From: an uncultured Microscilla sp.
GTDB taxonomy: Bacteria; Bacteroidota; Bacteroidia; Cytophagales; Microscillaceae
Assembly (NCBI RefSeq): GCF_947493425.1
Contig: NZ_CANLRP010000002.1
Location: 1 to 64,000 of the forward strand
DNA length: 64,000 nt
Direction of reading: 5' to 3'
The notes under the pieces were generated by a model that worked only from the letters and a program-made list of their open reading frames with translations, was not told the origin of the DNA and searched no databases. Below are positions 21,028 through 30,769 of the stretch, in pieces; position 1 is the first letter of the stretch, and the number at the start of each line of letters is the position of its first letter. Made by a program: the position numbers and the translations under genes.

Positions 21028-22137
21028 ATGCAAAAATTTTTGAATCAATTGGTATATTTTGGCTACTTACAAAGCCTGTTTTTACTATTTATTTACCTTT
21101 TTTCGCCCACACGTAGAAAAACCCTGAATCAATATTTGATTGTGTTGGTGTTGGTGTTAACTGTAGGGCTTACGGGGCGGGTGTTGTATTTGTCAGGTGC
21201 TTTTGGCAAAAACTTCAAACTCATTACCATTTCCGAGTTTGCCATTTTGTTGTTTGGAGCTACCATATATTTGTTTACTCGTTCGTCTTTGTTTGACAAA
21301 CGCTTTAGTTATCGCGATTTGGTGCATTATATTCCAGGGGTGGTGTATATCATCCTGATTACGGTATTTTTTATCATACCTACCAAAGAAGCCTATATAG
21401 CCAAGTATAAGAGCGGACAACTACTTCAAATGTCTATTTGGTTTGCCGGAGTGGGTTTGTTGTTCAACATTACGTATTGGGCGCTTAGTTTTCGTTTGTT
21501 TTTTGCCTTTAAGAAAAAACTACAAGATGAGTTGAGCTATGTGATCAAAACGCGGTTTTTCCTGAATTTTTTGATAGCCATAGGAGCCTGTTTATTGTGC
21601 TGGGTGGTGGTTTATTTGATGAGTATTTATGGAAATAAGTTTATTGCCCAAACCACTCGACAAGCCCTTTGGTTGAGCATTGCCCTCATTATTCTTTTGA
21701 TTGCTTATTATGGTATGACAGCGCCCGACTTGTTTAGGTTGGCATCAGTAGTAAAAACCAAAAAATATGCACATTCTCGATTGTCGCAAAAAGACCTTGA
21801 TCAGCTAAAACATAAGCTGGAACAATTAATGGAAAACAAGAAACCTTACCTCAACCGTAAACTGTTGAAGTCAGAGCTTGCCGATTTGCTAGGGGTGAGC
21901 AATCCTGAGATTGCCCGTTTGTTAAATGAACGAATCGGTATGACCTTTTTTGAGTATGTCAATTATTACCGTATCAAAGAGTTTATCACATTGGCTCAAA
22001 CCGAAGAAGCACAAAAGTTTACGATGTTTGGTATTGCACAAGAAGCAGGCTTCAACTCTAAAACTACCTTTAACAAGTCCTTTAAAAAACTAATGGGCGC
22101 TTCACCGTCCGAGTACTTTGCCAAGCAAGCGTCATGA
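21028..22137 (+). CDS. AraC-family regulator with seven-helix membrane sensor
   Basis: A 369-residue protein from the ATG at 21028 (a TTG at 21013 would add five residues). Seven hydrophobic helices occupy about 1-235, followed by a soluble linker. The C-terminal AraC DNA-binding domain (about 270-365) contains LADLLGVSNPEIARLLNERI and FGIAQEAGFNSKTTFNKSFKKLMGASPSEYF, the second matching the conserved helix-turn-helix pair. Such Bacteroidota proteins couple a membrane sensor directly to transcription. The ligand is unknown. The upstream exported protein may be co-transcribed and related in function. The stop lies 4 bases from that of the convergent gene 22142-22597. Confidence 0.85.
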   Translation: MQKFLNQLVYFGYLQSLFLLFIYLFSPTRRKTLNQYLIVLVLVLTVGLTGRVLYLSGAFGKNFKLITISEFAILLFGATIYLFTRSSLFDKRFSYRDLVHYIPGVVYIILITVFFIIPTKEAYIAKYKSGQLLQMSIWFAGVGLLFNITYWALSFRLFFAFKKKLQDELSYVIKTRFFLNFLIAIGACLLCWVVVYLMSIYGNKFIAQTTRQALWLSIALIILLIAYYGMTAPDLFRLASVVKTKKYAHSRLSQKDLDQLKHKLEQLMENKKPYLNRKLLKSELADLLGVSNPEIARLLNERIGMTFFEYVNYYRIKEFITLAQTEEAQKFTMFGIAQEAGFNSKTTFNKSFKKLMGASPSEYFAKQAS

Positions 22138-22141
22138 GTAG

Positions 22142-22597
22142 TTAATGCCCAATTACCCATTCATACGCCTCGTCAAAAGTTTTAAAATTTTGAAATACCC
22201 TTTGTATACCTTCTTCGCCAGTGGTGGCGTCATGCGCCAATTTTTTCTTCATCAAGTCTTTTGAGTTCATCTCAGCATAAAAGCGTGCTGGAAGCACATT
22301 TGCGGTAATGCGTTGCCCTGGGTAGTTAAGTTTTTCGCCCAAAACAGGAAACAATTCTTTACTGAGCCATTCGCTGGCTTTGAGGTCTACAAGCTCGATG
22401 GCTGATCCATCTATGAGCCATTTTAATGCTTTAAATTCTACTGCTTTCTCAATCGCCTTGTACCAGGCTTCCTGAGCAAACTCTAATTGTACCAGCCCCC
22501 TGGCTTCTACAATCAACAAGTTGAGTTCAGCAATATGGTACAGTCTATAATTTTTGTTTTGAAAAAAGATGTTATCTGATGATTTTATATAGTTCAT
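22142..22597 (-). CDS. STAS/SpoIIAA-like hypothetical protein
   Basis: A 151-residue soluble protein. The pattern of strand (LYHIAELNLLIVEARGLVQ), helix (FAQEAWYKAIEKAVEF), strand (ALKWLIDGSAIELVD), helix (SEWLSKELFPVLGEKL), strand (ITANVLPARFY) and C-terminal helix (NFKTFDEAYEWVIGH) resembles STAS/SpoIIAA-like domain proteins of Bacteroidota. The fold assignment is inference and no phosphorylatable Ser was pinpointed. Convergent with the AraC gene, with only 4 bases between the stops. Confidence 0.7.
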   Translation of the reverse strand: MNYIKSSDNIFFQNKNYRLYHIAELNLLIVEARGLVQLEFAQEAWYKAIEKAVEFKALKWLIDGSAIELVDLKASEWLSKELFPVLGEKLNYPGQRITANVLPARFYAEMNSKDLMKKKLAHDATTGEEGIQRVFQNFKTFDEAYEWVIGH

Positions 22598-22717
22598 AGT
22601 GAATGTTCTGATTTTTTGATGCTACTCAAAAATTAGCAACAATCGTACAATCACTATTTTCTTTGGCTATTTTCAATGAATAGCCATTATTTGCCACCAA
22701 TTTTTTGGGACAAAAAA

Positions 22718-22747
22718 AACCTCCTGAGAAACAAATCTTAGGAGGTT
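22718..22747 (-). terminator. Terminator of the groES-groEL operon
   Basis: Arms 22718-22728 (AACCTCCTGAG) and 22737-22747 pair over 11 bp with one G-U pair. On the minus strand the stem is followed by a run of T (the plus strand shows AAAAAAA just before it). Confidence 0.75.
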
Positions 22748-22791
22748 AGTTTTTATAGCTTTGTTATTTTTGTCTAAGACAAAAGGGAGGC

Positions 22792-24456
<1,665 letters not shown>

Positions 24457-24538
24457 TTATTATATTCGTTTTGTAAAATAGTAAAGTTGATAGTGTGGCA
24501 GTAATGGTTACTGCCTAAATCTGGTTTGTCAAGAAAAC

Positions 24539-24814
24539 CTAAACAATAGCAAAGATGTCAGCTTCACGCATGATCAAATACTCTTTGCCTTCCACGGTAA
24601 TTTCTGTACCAGCATATTTACCATACAATACTTGGTCACCTGCTTGTACAGTCAAAGGTTCGTCCTTTTTACCGTTACCAACTGCTACAATTTTACCTCT
24701 TTGAGGTTTTTCTTTAGCAGTATCAGGAATGATGATACCAGAAGCAGTTTTTTCTTCAGCTTCTGCAGGCTCTACAAGCACTCGGTCAGCTAACGGTTTA
24801 ATATTCAAAGCCAT
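24539..24814 (-). CDS. groS: Co-chaperonin GroES (10 kDa)
   Basis: A 91-residue cap protein that closes the GroEL ring. The N-terminus [20 protein letters not shown], mobile-loop region [15 protein letters not shown] (about 24-38), [10 protein letters not shown] and [20 protein letters not shown] are diagnostic. It is the first gene of the groES-groEL operon on the minus strand. Length is slightly below the 95-97 residues usual elsewhere, normal for Bacteroidota. Confidence 0.98.
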   Translation of the reverse strand: MALNIKPLADRVLVEPAEAEEKTASGIIIPDTAKEKPQRGKIVAVGNGKKDEPLTVQAGDQVLYGKYAGTEITVEGKEYLIMREADIFAIV

Positions 24815-25218
24815 TTTATTATAATTTGAGTTTACTAAAAATATTGAAACAAAGGTGTATTAAAAACTAATGATTGACAGAGGCAAGGTAATGAGATATG
24901 CACACTTACCCTATCACTAAGATTAGTTTACCTACTGTTTTATCATTTCCTATGCCAATCGTTTTTTTGACAGTTTGAGTGGGTAATAGTCTGCCATTTT
25001 TACTGTTTTCTTACATGATACAGCCAAACTATGACATTCCTGTAGTCTCTGTAAATTGGGTGTTGTGCAGAATATAATTCGTTAAAATGTTTGTTTATTA
25101 CATTTAAAAATTGTGTTTATTGTTGTTGTTTATAATAATAAATTGTAAATGTTGTTTTTTATAAAACAACCGTCGGAGTTCAAGTACTGACAAAATTTAC
25201 CAACAATAAATAAGATAT
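24815..25218. other. Intergenic region upstream of groES
   Basis: About 400 AT-rich bases between divergent genes. It must contain the heat-shock promoter of groES, but I found neither a CIRCE-like inverted repeat nor a clear TTG/TAnnTTTG pair. No gene is seen. Confidence 0.45.
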
Positions 25219-25935
25219 ATGAAAGCATTAGATAAAGACTGGCTAACTTCTCATTTGATCGACTTTGAGTACAAAAAGTACATTTTGTTAGCCTATCTAA
25301 AAGACATCAGACAACAGTTCGACAGGGTGGCTTTATACCCGTATTTGTCAGACATGGTATTTCATTATAAAAACTTACTGGCAATTAAAGAAAACAAAGA
25401 AGTACTCTTTCAAAGTTTCCCTGAGACAGTGTCGAAAGCTGACTTTGAAACATTGAGTTTGCATTATAAAAAAATTGTAGAAAGCGATGATATTATAGAT
25501 GAGTTGGAGGCGATTATAGAGTATGCCGCTCCTCAGTTTAAGACAATGTTGAGCGAAGGCAAAGATATTTTTGAATATATAGAGGAAAACATTGAAATTT
25601 TGCCAGTGGGCATTACACCATTACATTTTCAAGAAGGATATTTCTTTTTACAACAACAAGGAAAAAAAGATACACAGGTATATGAATATCAGGTCTCTAT
25701 ATTTGAAAATGCCAACGAAAAATACCGGGGTATTCATACTTCTTTTGTTGAGAGCATTACCCGAGGCATTGGACGCACCTTTGAGAGCTTAAAGTTAGAA
25801 TTGATACGCAAATACAAAAAACTGCCTAACCCGGCTACTTACCTCATCAACTCGCAAGTGGTTTGTCCGGTAAACGCTACATTGTTGCCCGTATCTAAGC
25901 GAATGCTCATGAAATACCTGGCAACGGTACATTAA
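25219..25935 (+). CDS. Conserved hypothetical protein
   Basis: A 238-residue soluble protein without a signal peptide, rich in Lys, Glu and aromatic residues. The N-terminal 100 residues are helical (DFEYKKYILLAYLKDIRQQF, LSDMVFHYKNLLAIKENKEV). The C-terminal half mixes strands and helices (GITPLHFQEGYFFLQQQ, NSQVVCPVNATLLPVSKRML). No catalytic motif or known domain was recognised; a conserved Bacteroidota family is likely. It is transcribed alone and followed by a terminator at 25959-26005. Confidence 0.8.
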   Translation: MKALDKDWLTSHLIDFEYKKYILLAYLKDIRQQFDRVALYPYLSDMVFHYKNLLAIKENKEVLFQSFPETVSKADFETLSLHYKKIVESDDIIDELEAIIEYAAPQFKTMLSEGKDIFEYIEENIEILPVGITPLHFQEGYFFLQQQGKKDTQVYEYQVSIFENANEKYRGIHTSFVESITRGIGRTFESLKLELIRKYKKLPNPATYLINSQVVCPVNATLLPVSKRMLMKYLATVH

Positions 25936-25958
25936 TGATTTAAATATTGATGAATAGA

Positions 25959-26005
25959 AGAGGCAGAAACAGGGGTGTTCAGATAACCATGTTTCTGTCT
26001 CTTTT
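25959..26005 (+). terminator. Terminator after 25219-25935
   Basis: Arms 25959-25971 (AGAGGCAGAAACA) and 25990-26002 pair over 13 bp with one G-U pair, followed by TTT. Confidence 0.65.
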
Positions 26006-26154
26006 GCTAAAGCAATAAAGCAGATTGGCTAATGTTGTTTCACACATTCATACATCGTTTGTGTAATAGACAACCAAACAATGTATGTAACCTTGTCTGA
26101 TTGTGTAGGCAAGTTTTTTTAGCCCTAAGTAGCAGCAAGTAATTAGCTATAAGC

Positions 26155-26169
26155 CCTTAGATACCGATG
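26155..26169 (-). repeat. Dispersed repeat B, short inverted copy
   Basis: The minus strand reads CATCGGTATCTAAGG, identical to the first 15 bases of the copy at 40829-40849. Confidence 0.55.
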
Positions 26170-26874
26170 CTACAAGTAAGAGCAGGTTGCTCATTATAAG
26201 GTTAAGCCTACTCATTAGGCATGTTTAATGCTGCCTTGGTACTTAACTTGTCTAGCTTTATATTAGCTCAAGTTTATACGTTGGGCTTGATTATAAATCT
26301 ACAATTGAAAAGTTAATCAGATAATTTTTGATAGTAAGCTTTTCTACATATTCCAATTATTTTTTTCATCTCCCCTCTAAATCTTTCATCAGGCATTTCC
26401 TCAATTTTTGCGAACCAGTATGCTTGCAAACCAACCTCAAGCTAATAAGAGCTTTACTCAACTCCGCTGCTTGGCAAAGGCTTTGTTAAGGAAACAGGCT
26501 ATACAGTGTTGAAAACCACTTTCATAGGTGACATTCACAATGCTCGAATAGTTCATTGATTCTATCAAGGCTTAGCGTTATAAAGTGCTTGAAAAATACA
26601 GGTTTTGTGTTGTTTTACTCCTGTTTTTCCGCAAAAGAGCGATTTTATAATACATGTATTGAAAAGACTTGAAAAATCACCTTTGTTGAAGAGAAATTTT
26701 AGTAAGTTTAAAGTATCTACAAATCAATCAAATAAGTTGCTCATAAATTTTATTAACTAATGTTACGCAGTAATTTCCAAGTTTGCTTATTTATATTGTT
26801 TGATGGTAGCCCAATCATTTAGTAACGTGCTCAAAATAAGCTTTTGATTTTTAGGACAAATACGCGTAACTGGC

Positions 26875-27110
26875 TGAAGCATTTAGCCTTTGGCAGCGCT
26901 ACGGGCAATAAAAACTTACAGTCCCGGCGGAACTGCCGGGGTAACGAAAGGCAGTAAAGCGAACCGCAGAACGAAGTTCAAGCTCAGCGAAACTAATATG
27001 TTCTAAACCGGACATCCTTCAAAGTCCCGATTTCTTATCGGGGTTATTGTTGAGGGTTATGCTCGAAATCCCGTTCACGGGGCGAACAGGTTACTTAGCA
27101 ATAAAGTCAT
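26875..27110. repeat. Hairpin-rich block containing dispersed repeat A, copy 3
   Basis: Within about 230 bases there are three short GC-rich hairpins: CCCGGC/GCCGGG near 26924-26941, CCCGAT/ATCGGG near 27025-27041 and CCCGT/ACGGG near 27070-27081. It also has the 20-base repeat A at 26962-26981 (AACCGCAGAACGAAGTTCAA) and TTATTGTTGAGGGTT at 27043-27057, shared with the 18.8-19.0 kb intergenic region. It may be a mobile non-coding element or encode a structured RNA. Confidence 0.5.
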
Positions 27111-27222
27111 ATAACCATCAAAATAAGTAAGTCTGTGTAACTACAGTTAGTAATTAAAGATTATTTGATTTGTTAAGAGTAGCTCTATTTAAGGTACGAA
27201 CAAGTCTAACGCTATTTTACTT

Positions 27223-28092
27223 ATGAACAATGAATTTACCAGCCAGGTAAACCTTGCAATGATTGCATTTGCCAAACAAGCATACTATGACTCAATAGTG
27301 GCATTGGCCATGGCGTATACCGACGAAAATTTGTGGAGTCAAGCAGGAGAGTTTCAGGCTCCCTCAGAAAGCTTGAGCAATTCTCTGGAGATTATCACTC
27401 GTTTGATTGAATTGCCCGAAATCGAAGTACAAGATTTTGTGCATAGAATTATACAACAAATGCAAGAAGTACTAGAGACTACCCATCAAAATAGTACGGA
27501 GGTGTTTGAACAAGCCATATATAATACGCGACATTTGGTAGATGCTTTTTATCAAGGGTTAAGACTACTCAAAGAACAGGGAGTGCCTATAGGGGTAAAT
27601 CAAGATCCTCACATCAAGTTGGGCTTTTTTCTCGAACATGGTAAAATTAATGTACACTTATATGGTAAAATATCCAATAGCCCGTCTGGGTTAAACTCTG
27701 TAGAGGCACAACAGCTTCAAGATGCATTTTTGCAAATTATGGATACTGGTTCCAACTACCAACAAATGATTAACTTAGCAGCGCGTTTATCTAACCAGGG
27801 GCAATACGAGGATAGTAATACACTTTTGGTGAAAATTATAGAGCAATATCCAGAAGAAAAAGCCAGTAGCTTGAACTTGATTGGTGCGAATTGGTTTTTT
27901 TTGACAAACTATGAGCAAGCCATCGAGTATTATGTAAAAGCACGTGATGCAGGAGAAAGTGAAGACATGATTGATTTCAATGTATGGGAAGCTTGTCGCG
28001 AGTTGTACAAGGAGGCTGATACACCCGAAGAAGCGCTACATTGGAAAAATTACTACAAACGATTATTCCCTCAAGGTAAACATAGGTTTTAA
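27223..28092 (+). CDS. TPR-like hypothetical protein
   Basis: A 289-residue soluble protein. Residues 1-115 are helical (MNNEFTSQVNLAMIAFAKQA). The C-terminal third (about 183-285) looks like tetratricopeptide repeats: NLAARLSNQGQYEDSNTLLV, LNLIGANWFFLTNYEQAIEY and EACRELYKEADTPEEALHWK show the alternating small/aromatic pattern of TPR helices. TPR proteins act as scaffolds; no partner can be named. The middle segment LGFFLEHGKINVHLYGKIS may be a small beta unit. Transcribed alone. Confidence 0.75.
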   Translation: MNNEFTSQVNLAMIAFAKQAYYDSIVALAMAYTDENLWSQAGEFQAPSESLSNSLEIITRLIELPEIEVQDFVHRIIQQMQEVLETTHQNSTEVFEQAIYNTRHLVDAFYQGLRLLKEQGVPIGVNQDPHIKLGFFLEHGKINVHLYGKISNSPSGLNSVEAQQLQDAFLQIMDTGSNYQQMINLAARLSNQGQYEDSNTLLVKIIEQYPEEKASSLNLIGANWFFLTNYEQAIEYYVKARDAGESEDMIDFNVWEACRELYKEADTPEEALHWKNYYKRLFPQGKHRF

Positions 28093-28344
28093 AGTATATA
28101 GTTGAGCTTTTGCCTTACTATCGTAAAGACATTTTGTCATACTTTATTAGTTTGGCAAACTTTTCAAGGTAGTTGCGTGTAGTAATTTTTGATTTTGTGA
28201 ACTCAACAAATCCGGTCATTGTAATTTATATTTTAACACAATCTAAATATTGGATTGATCAGCCAATAACAAATCTTATTTTGAGTTATATTCACAAATC
28301 TTGCAAACTACCAGATAAAACGAAGACAATTTCAACAAAACAAT

Positions 28345-29757
28345 ATGGCAGATAATCAAAAACATCTTACTCCAAGAGAAATCGTAGCCGAGCTTGACAA
28401 ATATATCATAGGACAAAATGACGCAAAAAAACAAGTAGCTATTGCTTTGCGTAACCGTTGGAGACGAATGAATAGTACTGATGATATGCGGCAAGAAATA
28501 GTACCCAACAATATTTTGATGATTGGTGCTACTGGGGTAGGTAAAACCGAAATAGCCCGCCGTTTAGCTAAAATAGCTGATGCCCCCTTTACCAAAGTAG
28601 AAGCCTCTAAATTTACCGAAGTTGGATATGTTGGTCGTGATGTAGAAAGCATGGTACGCGACCTTGTAGAACAAGCCATTAATATGGTGAAGGCGTCTAA
28701 GCGAGAAACAGTACAAGAACGTGCCACCGAAATTGTAGAAGAAATTATATTAGATGCCCTTATTCCTCCAGTGCGTGATGCCTCCGCTCAAAATTCGTTT
28801 ACTGGTTTTACAATGGATGTTACCCCTGACGAAACCTCGTCGATGAGTAAGGTTGATCAGGAGTTGAACGAAAAAACCCGTGACCGTTTCCGCGAGAAAA
28901 TTCGAAATGGCGAAATGGATGAACGAAAAATTGAAATCAACATTTCGCAAAATGGCATGGGCAATGTAGGCATGGTAGGTCCTGGTATGGATGAAATGGC
29001 AATGATGAATATCCAAGAGATGATTAATGGAATGTTGCCTAAGAAAAGTAAAAAACGAAAGGTAACAATTGCCGAAGCCCGCAAGATATTGTTGGAAGAA
29101 GAGGTAAACAAACTCATCGACATGGATGAGGTAAAAGAAGAAGCCTTAAAGAAAGCCGAAAATACCGGGATGATCTTTATAGATGAGATCGATAAAATTG
29201 CCCGTGGTTCAAGCGGAGGCAGTGGACCTGATGTAAGTCGTGAAGGTGTACAACGTGATCTGCTCCCTATAGTAGAAGGTAGTTCTATCAATACCAAATA
29301 CGGAGTACTTAAGTCTGACCATATTTTATTCGTTGCAGCTGGAGCATTTCATGTGTCTAAACCCTCTGATTTGATCCCTGAATTGCAAGGGCGTTTCCCA
29401 ATCAGGGTAGAGCTCAGCAGTTTGACCAAAGAAGATTTCTACCAAATTTTGAAAGAGCCTAAAAACGCTTTGACTAAGCAGTACGAAGCAATGTTACATG
29501 CCGAAGGAGTATCACTTGCTTTTGAGGATGATGCGCTAGAGCAACTTGCCGAAATGGCTTACCAGATCAACCTTGAGGTAGAAAATATAGGTGCACGTCG
29601 TCTACATACTGTTATGAGTCATCTGCTGAACGACTTCTTGTTTGATGTACCTGATGTGATTGGACCCAATGCCAAGATTTTGGTTACCAAAGATATGGTA
29701 CAAGAAAAACTTTCTAGTCTGATACAAGATAAAGATTTAAGTCAGTTTATACTTTAA
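28345..29757 (+). CDS. hslU: HslU, ATPase subunit of the HslUV protease
   Basis: A 470-residue AAA+ unfoldase that feeds substrates to the HslV peptidase. The N-terminus LTPREIVAELDKYIIGQNDA is typical. Walker A is MIGATGVGKTEIARRL (about 59-74), and the pore loop GYVGRD (about 95-100) threads substrate. A family-specific intermediate domain spans about 115-240 (Met- and Gly-rich NGMGNVGMVGPGMDEM). Walker B is GMIFIDEIDKIA (about 274-285), followed by PELQGRFPIRVEL. The C-terminal tail, which opens HslV, ends DLSQFIL. hslV, often adjacent in other phyla, is not next to it here. Confidence 0.96.
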   Translation: MADNQKHLTPREIVAELDKYIIGQNDAKKQVAIALRNRWRRMNSTDDMRQEIVPNNILMIGATGVGKTEIARRLAKIADAPFTKVEASKFTEVGYVGRDVESMVRDLVEQAINMVKASKRETVQERATEIVEEIILDALIPPVRDASAQNSFTGFTMDVTPDETSSMSKVDQELNEKTRDRFREKIRNGEMDERKIEINISQNGMGNVGMVGPGMDEMAMMNIQEMINGMLPKKSKKRKVTIAEARKILLEEEVNKLIDMDEVKEEALKKAENTGMIFIDEIDKIARGSSGGSGPDVSREGVQRDLLPIVEGSSINTKYGVLKSDHILFVAAGAFHVSKPSDLIPELQGRFPIRVELSSLTKEDFYQILKEPKNALTKQYEAMLHAEGVSLAFEDDALEQLAEMAYQINLEVENIGARRLHTVMSHLLNDFLFDVPDVIGPNAKILVTKDMVQEKLSSLIQDKDLSQFIL

Positions 29758-29801
29758 GCCATAAGTTGTTAGTTACAAGCTTATAGCTTTGGTAGAGTAA
29801 G

Positions 29802-29842
29802 CCTTGAGTGTTATTTTCAATGATAATACTCAAGGTTTTTTT
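29802..29842 (+). terminator. Terminator of hslU
   Basis: Arms 29802-29812 (CCTTGAGTGTT) and 29825-29835 pair over 11 bp with one G-U pair, followed by TTTTTTT. Confidence 0.75.
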
Positions 29843-29906
29843 ATGCCTATGAAGGGTGAAAGCGTAAAATGCCTGAGTTTGAAGCTTGTTGCCTGTAGCT
29901 GATCGC

Positions 29907-29936
29907 TTGTTGCTAAAAAGAAAAATCTTAATTTTG
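29907..29936 (+). promoter_or_regulatory. Bacteroidota-type promoter of efp
   Basis: TTG at 29907-29909 and TAATTTTG at 29929-29936 match the minus-33 TTG and minus-7 TAnnTTTG boxes with a 19-base spacer, 29 bases before the efp start codon. The TTG lies within a CTTGTTGCT word related to dispersed repeat C. Confidence 0.5.
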
Positions 29937-29965
29937 CCACTCATAAGAATCAAAACATAGAATTT

Positions 29966-30532
29966 ATGGCGACTACTTCAGATATTTCAAGAGGTGCATT
30001 TATCCGACTAAACGGTGAGTTGGGCGTGGTGATGGAATACGAACACGTAACTCCTAACAAAACCCGCGCAATGTACCATGTAAAGCTCCGTAATATCCGC
30101 ACTAGCAAAATCATCGAACACCGTTATCGCTCAGGTGAAACTGTAGATATAGAACGGGTAGAAACTAAAGAGCTACAGTATATTTATAAGGAAGGTGATG
30201 CTTTGGTGTGTATGGACCCTACTACTTTTGAGCAAACGATGATTGATAGTTCATTGGTAGGCGATACCCTTAAGTTTGTAAAAGAGGAGATGATGATCAG
30301 TGTAGGATTTGACTCTAACGAAAATCCTATTTTTGCTGAGGCTCCTACCTTTGTTGAGCTAGAAATAACCTATACCGAGCCAGGGCTCAAGGGCGATACG
30401 GCTACCAACACTCTAAAACCTGCCACTTTAGAAACAGGTGCCGAAATAAGAATACCTTTGTTTGTAGACACTGGCGAGATAGTAAAGATAGATACTCGCA
30501 CTGGAGAGTATGTAGAACGGGTAAAAAAATAA
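29966..30532 (+). CDS. efp: Translation elongation factor P with an unusual tip loop
   Basis: A 188-residue factor that binds beside the P-site tRNA to relieve stalling at polyproline. Three beta-barrel domains occupy about 1-65, 66-128 and 129-188. The last ends TATNTLKPATLETGAEIRIP then LFVDTGEIVKIDTRTGEYVE, diagnostic of EF-P. The tip loop of domain I reads HVTPNKTRAMYHVKLRN with Lys32 at the position of the modified Lys34 of E. coli. The surrounding PGKG consensus is replaced by PNKT, which is unusual. No modification enzyme gene is nearby. The gene has its own promoter and terminator. Confidence 0.95.
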   Translation: MATTSDISRGAFIRLNGELGVVMEYEHVTPNKTRAMYHVKLRNIRTSKIIEHRYRSGETVDIERVETKELQYIYKEGDALVCMDPTTFEQTMIDSSLVGDTLKFVKEEMMISVGFDSNENPIFAEAPTFVELEITYTEPGLKGDTATNTLKPATLETGAEIRIPLFVDTGEIVKIDTRTGEYVERVKK

Positions 30533-30556
30533 ACAAACAATTATCAAGTCCTGAAT

Positions 30557-30596
30557 AACCCTGTGTAACTATCTGTTGCATAGGGTTGTTGTTTTT
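30557..30596 (+). terminator. Terminator of efp
   Basis: Arms 30557-30569 (AACCCTGTGTAAC) and 30575-30587 pair over 13 bp with two G-U pairs and a 5-base loop, followed by GTTGTTTTT. Confidence 0.7.
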
Positions 30597-30668
30597 AGGT
30601 GGTTTTGTGTCATCGCCTTATGGTCATTATAGTAAGCAAAGCTTCGCCTCAATGCCCGAAATCTACTT

Positions 30669-30701
30669 TTGAACCTTATCCATTGATTTTTGTTATATTT
30701 G
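30669..30701 (+). promoter_or_regulatory. Possible promoter of mnmG
   Basis: TTG at 30669-30671 and TATATTTG at 30694-30701 match Bacteroidota promoter boxes with a 22-base spacer, about 68 bases before the ATG at 30770. Confidence 0.4.
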
Positions 30702-30769
30702 TAAAATTTTTAGATCATAACTGACCTAAACGAAGATGCAAAGCGTTTAGGTTGAAATTATTGAATGCC

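Larger units (their letters stand above)
25936..27222. other. 1.29-kb gene-free region rich in repeats and hairpins
   Basis: No open frame of credible quality exists on either strand. The region holds a terminator, an inverted copy of repeat B (26155-26169), and from about 26875 a GC-richer block with hairpins and a copy of repeat A. This contrasts sharply with the AT-rich flanks. Confidence 0.6.

Noticed and set aside
24815-25218. CIRCE operator upstream of groES
   Set aside because: No inverted repeat resembling TTAGCACTC-N9-GAGTGCTAA is present.
26875-27110. tRNA or rRNA fragment
   Set aside because: The hairpins do not form a cloverleaf, and no T-loop (GTTCAANNC in the right place) or rRNA core sequence was found.
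28857-29297. 146-residue open frame antisense to hslU
   Set aside because: Serine-rich shadow of the conserved hslU frame.
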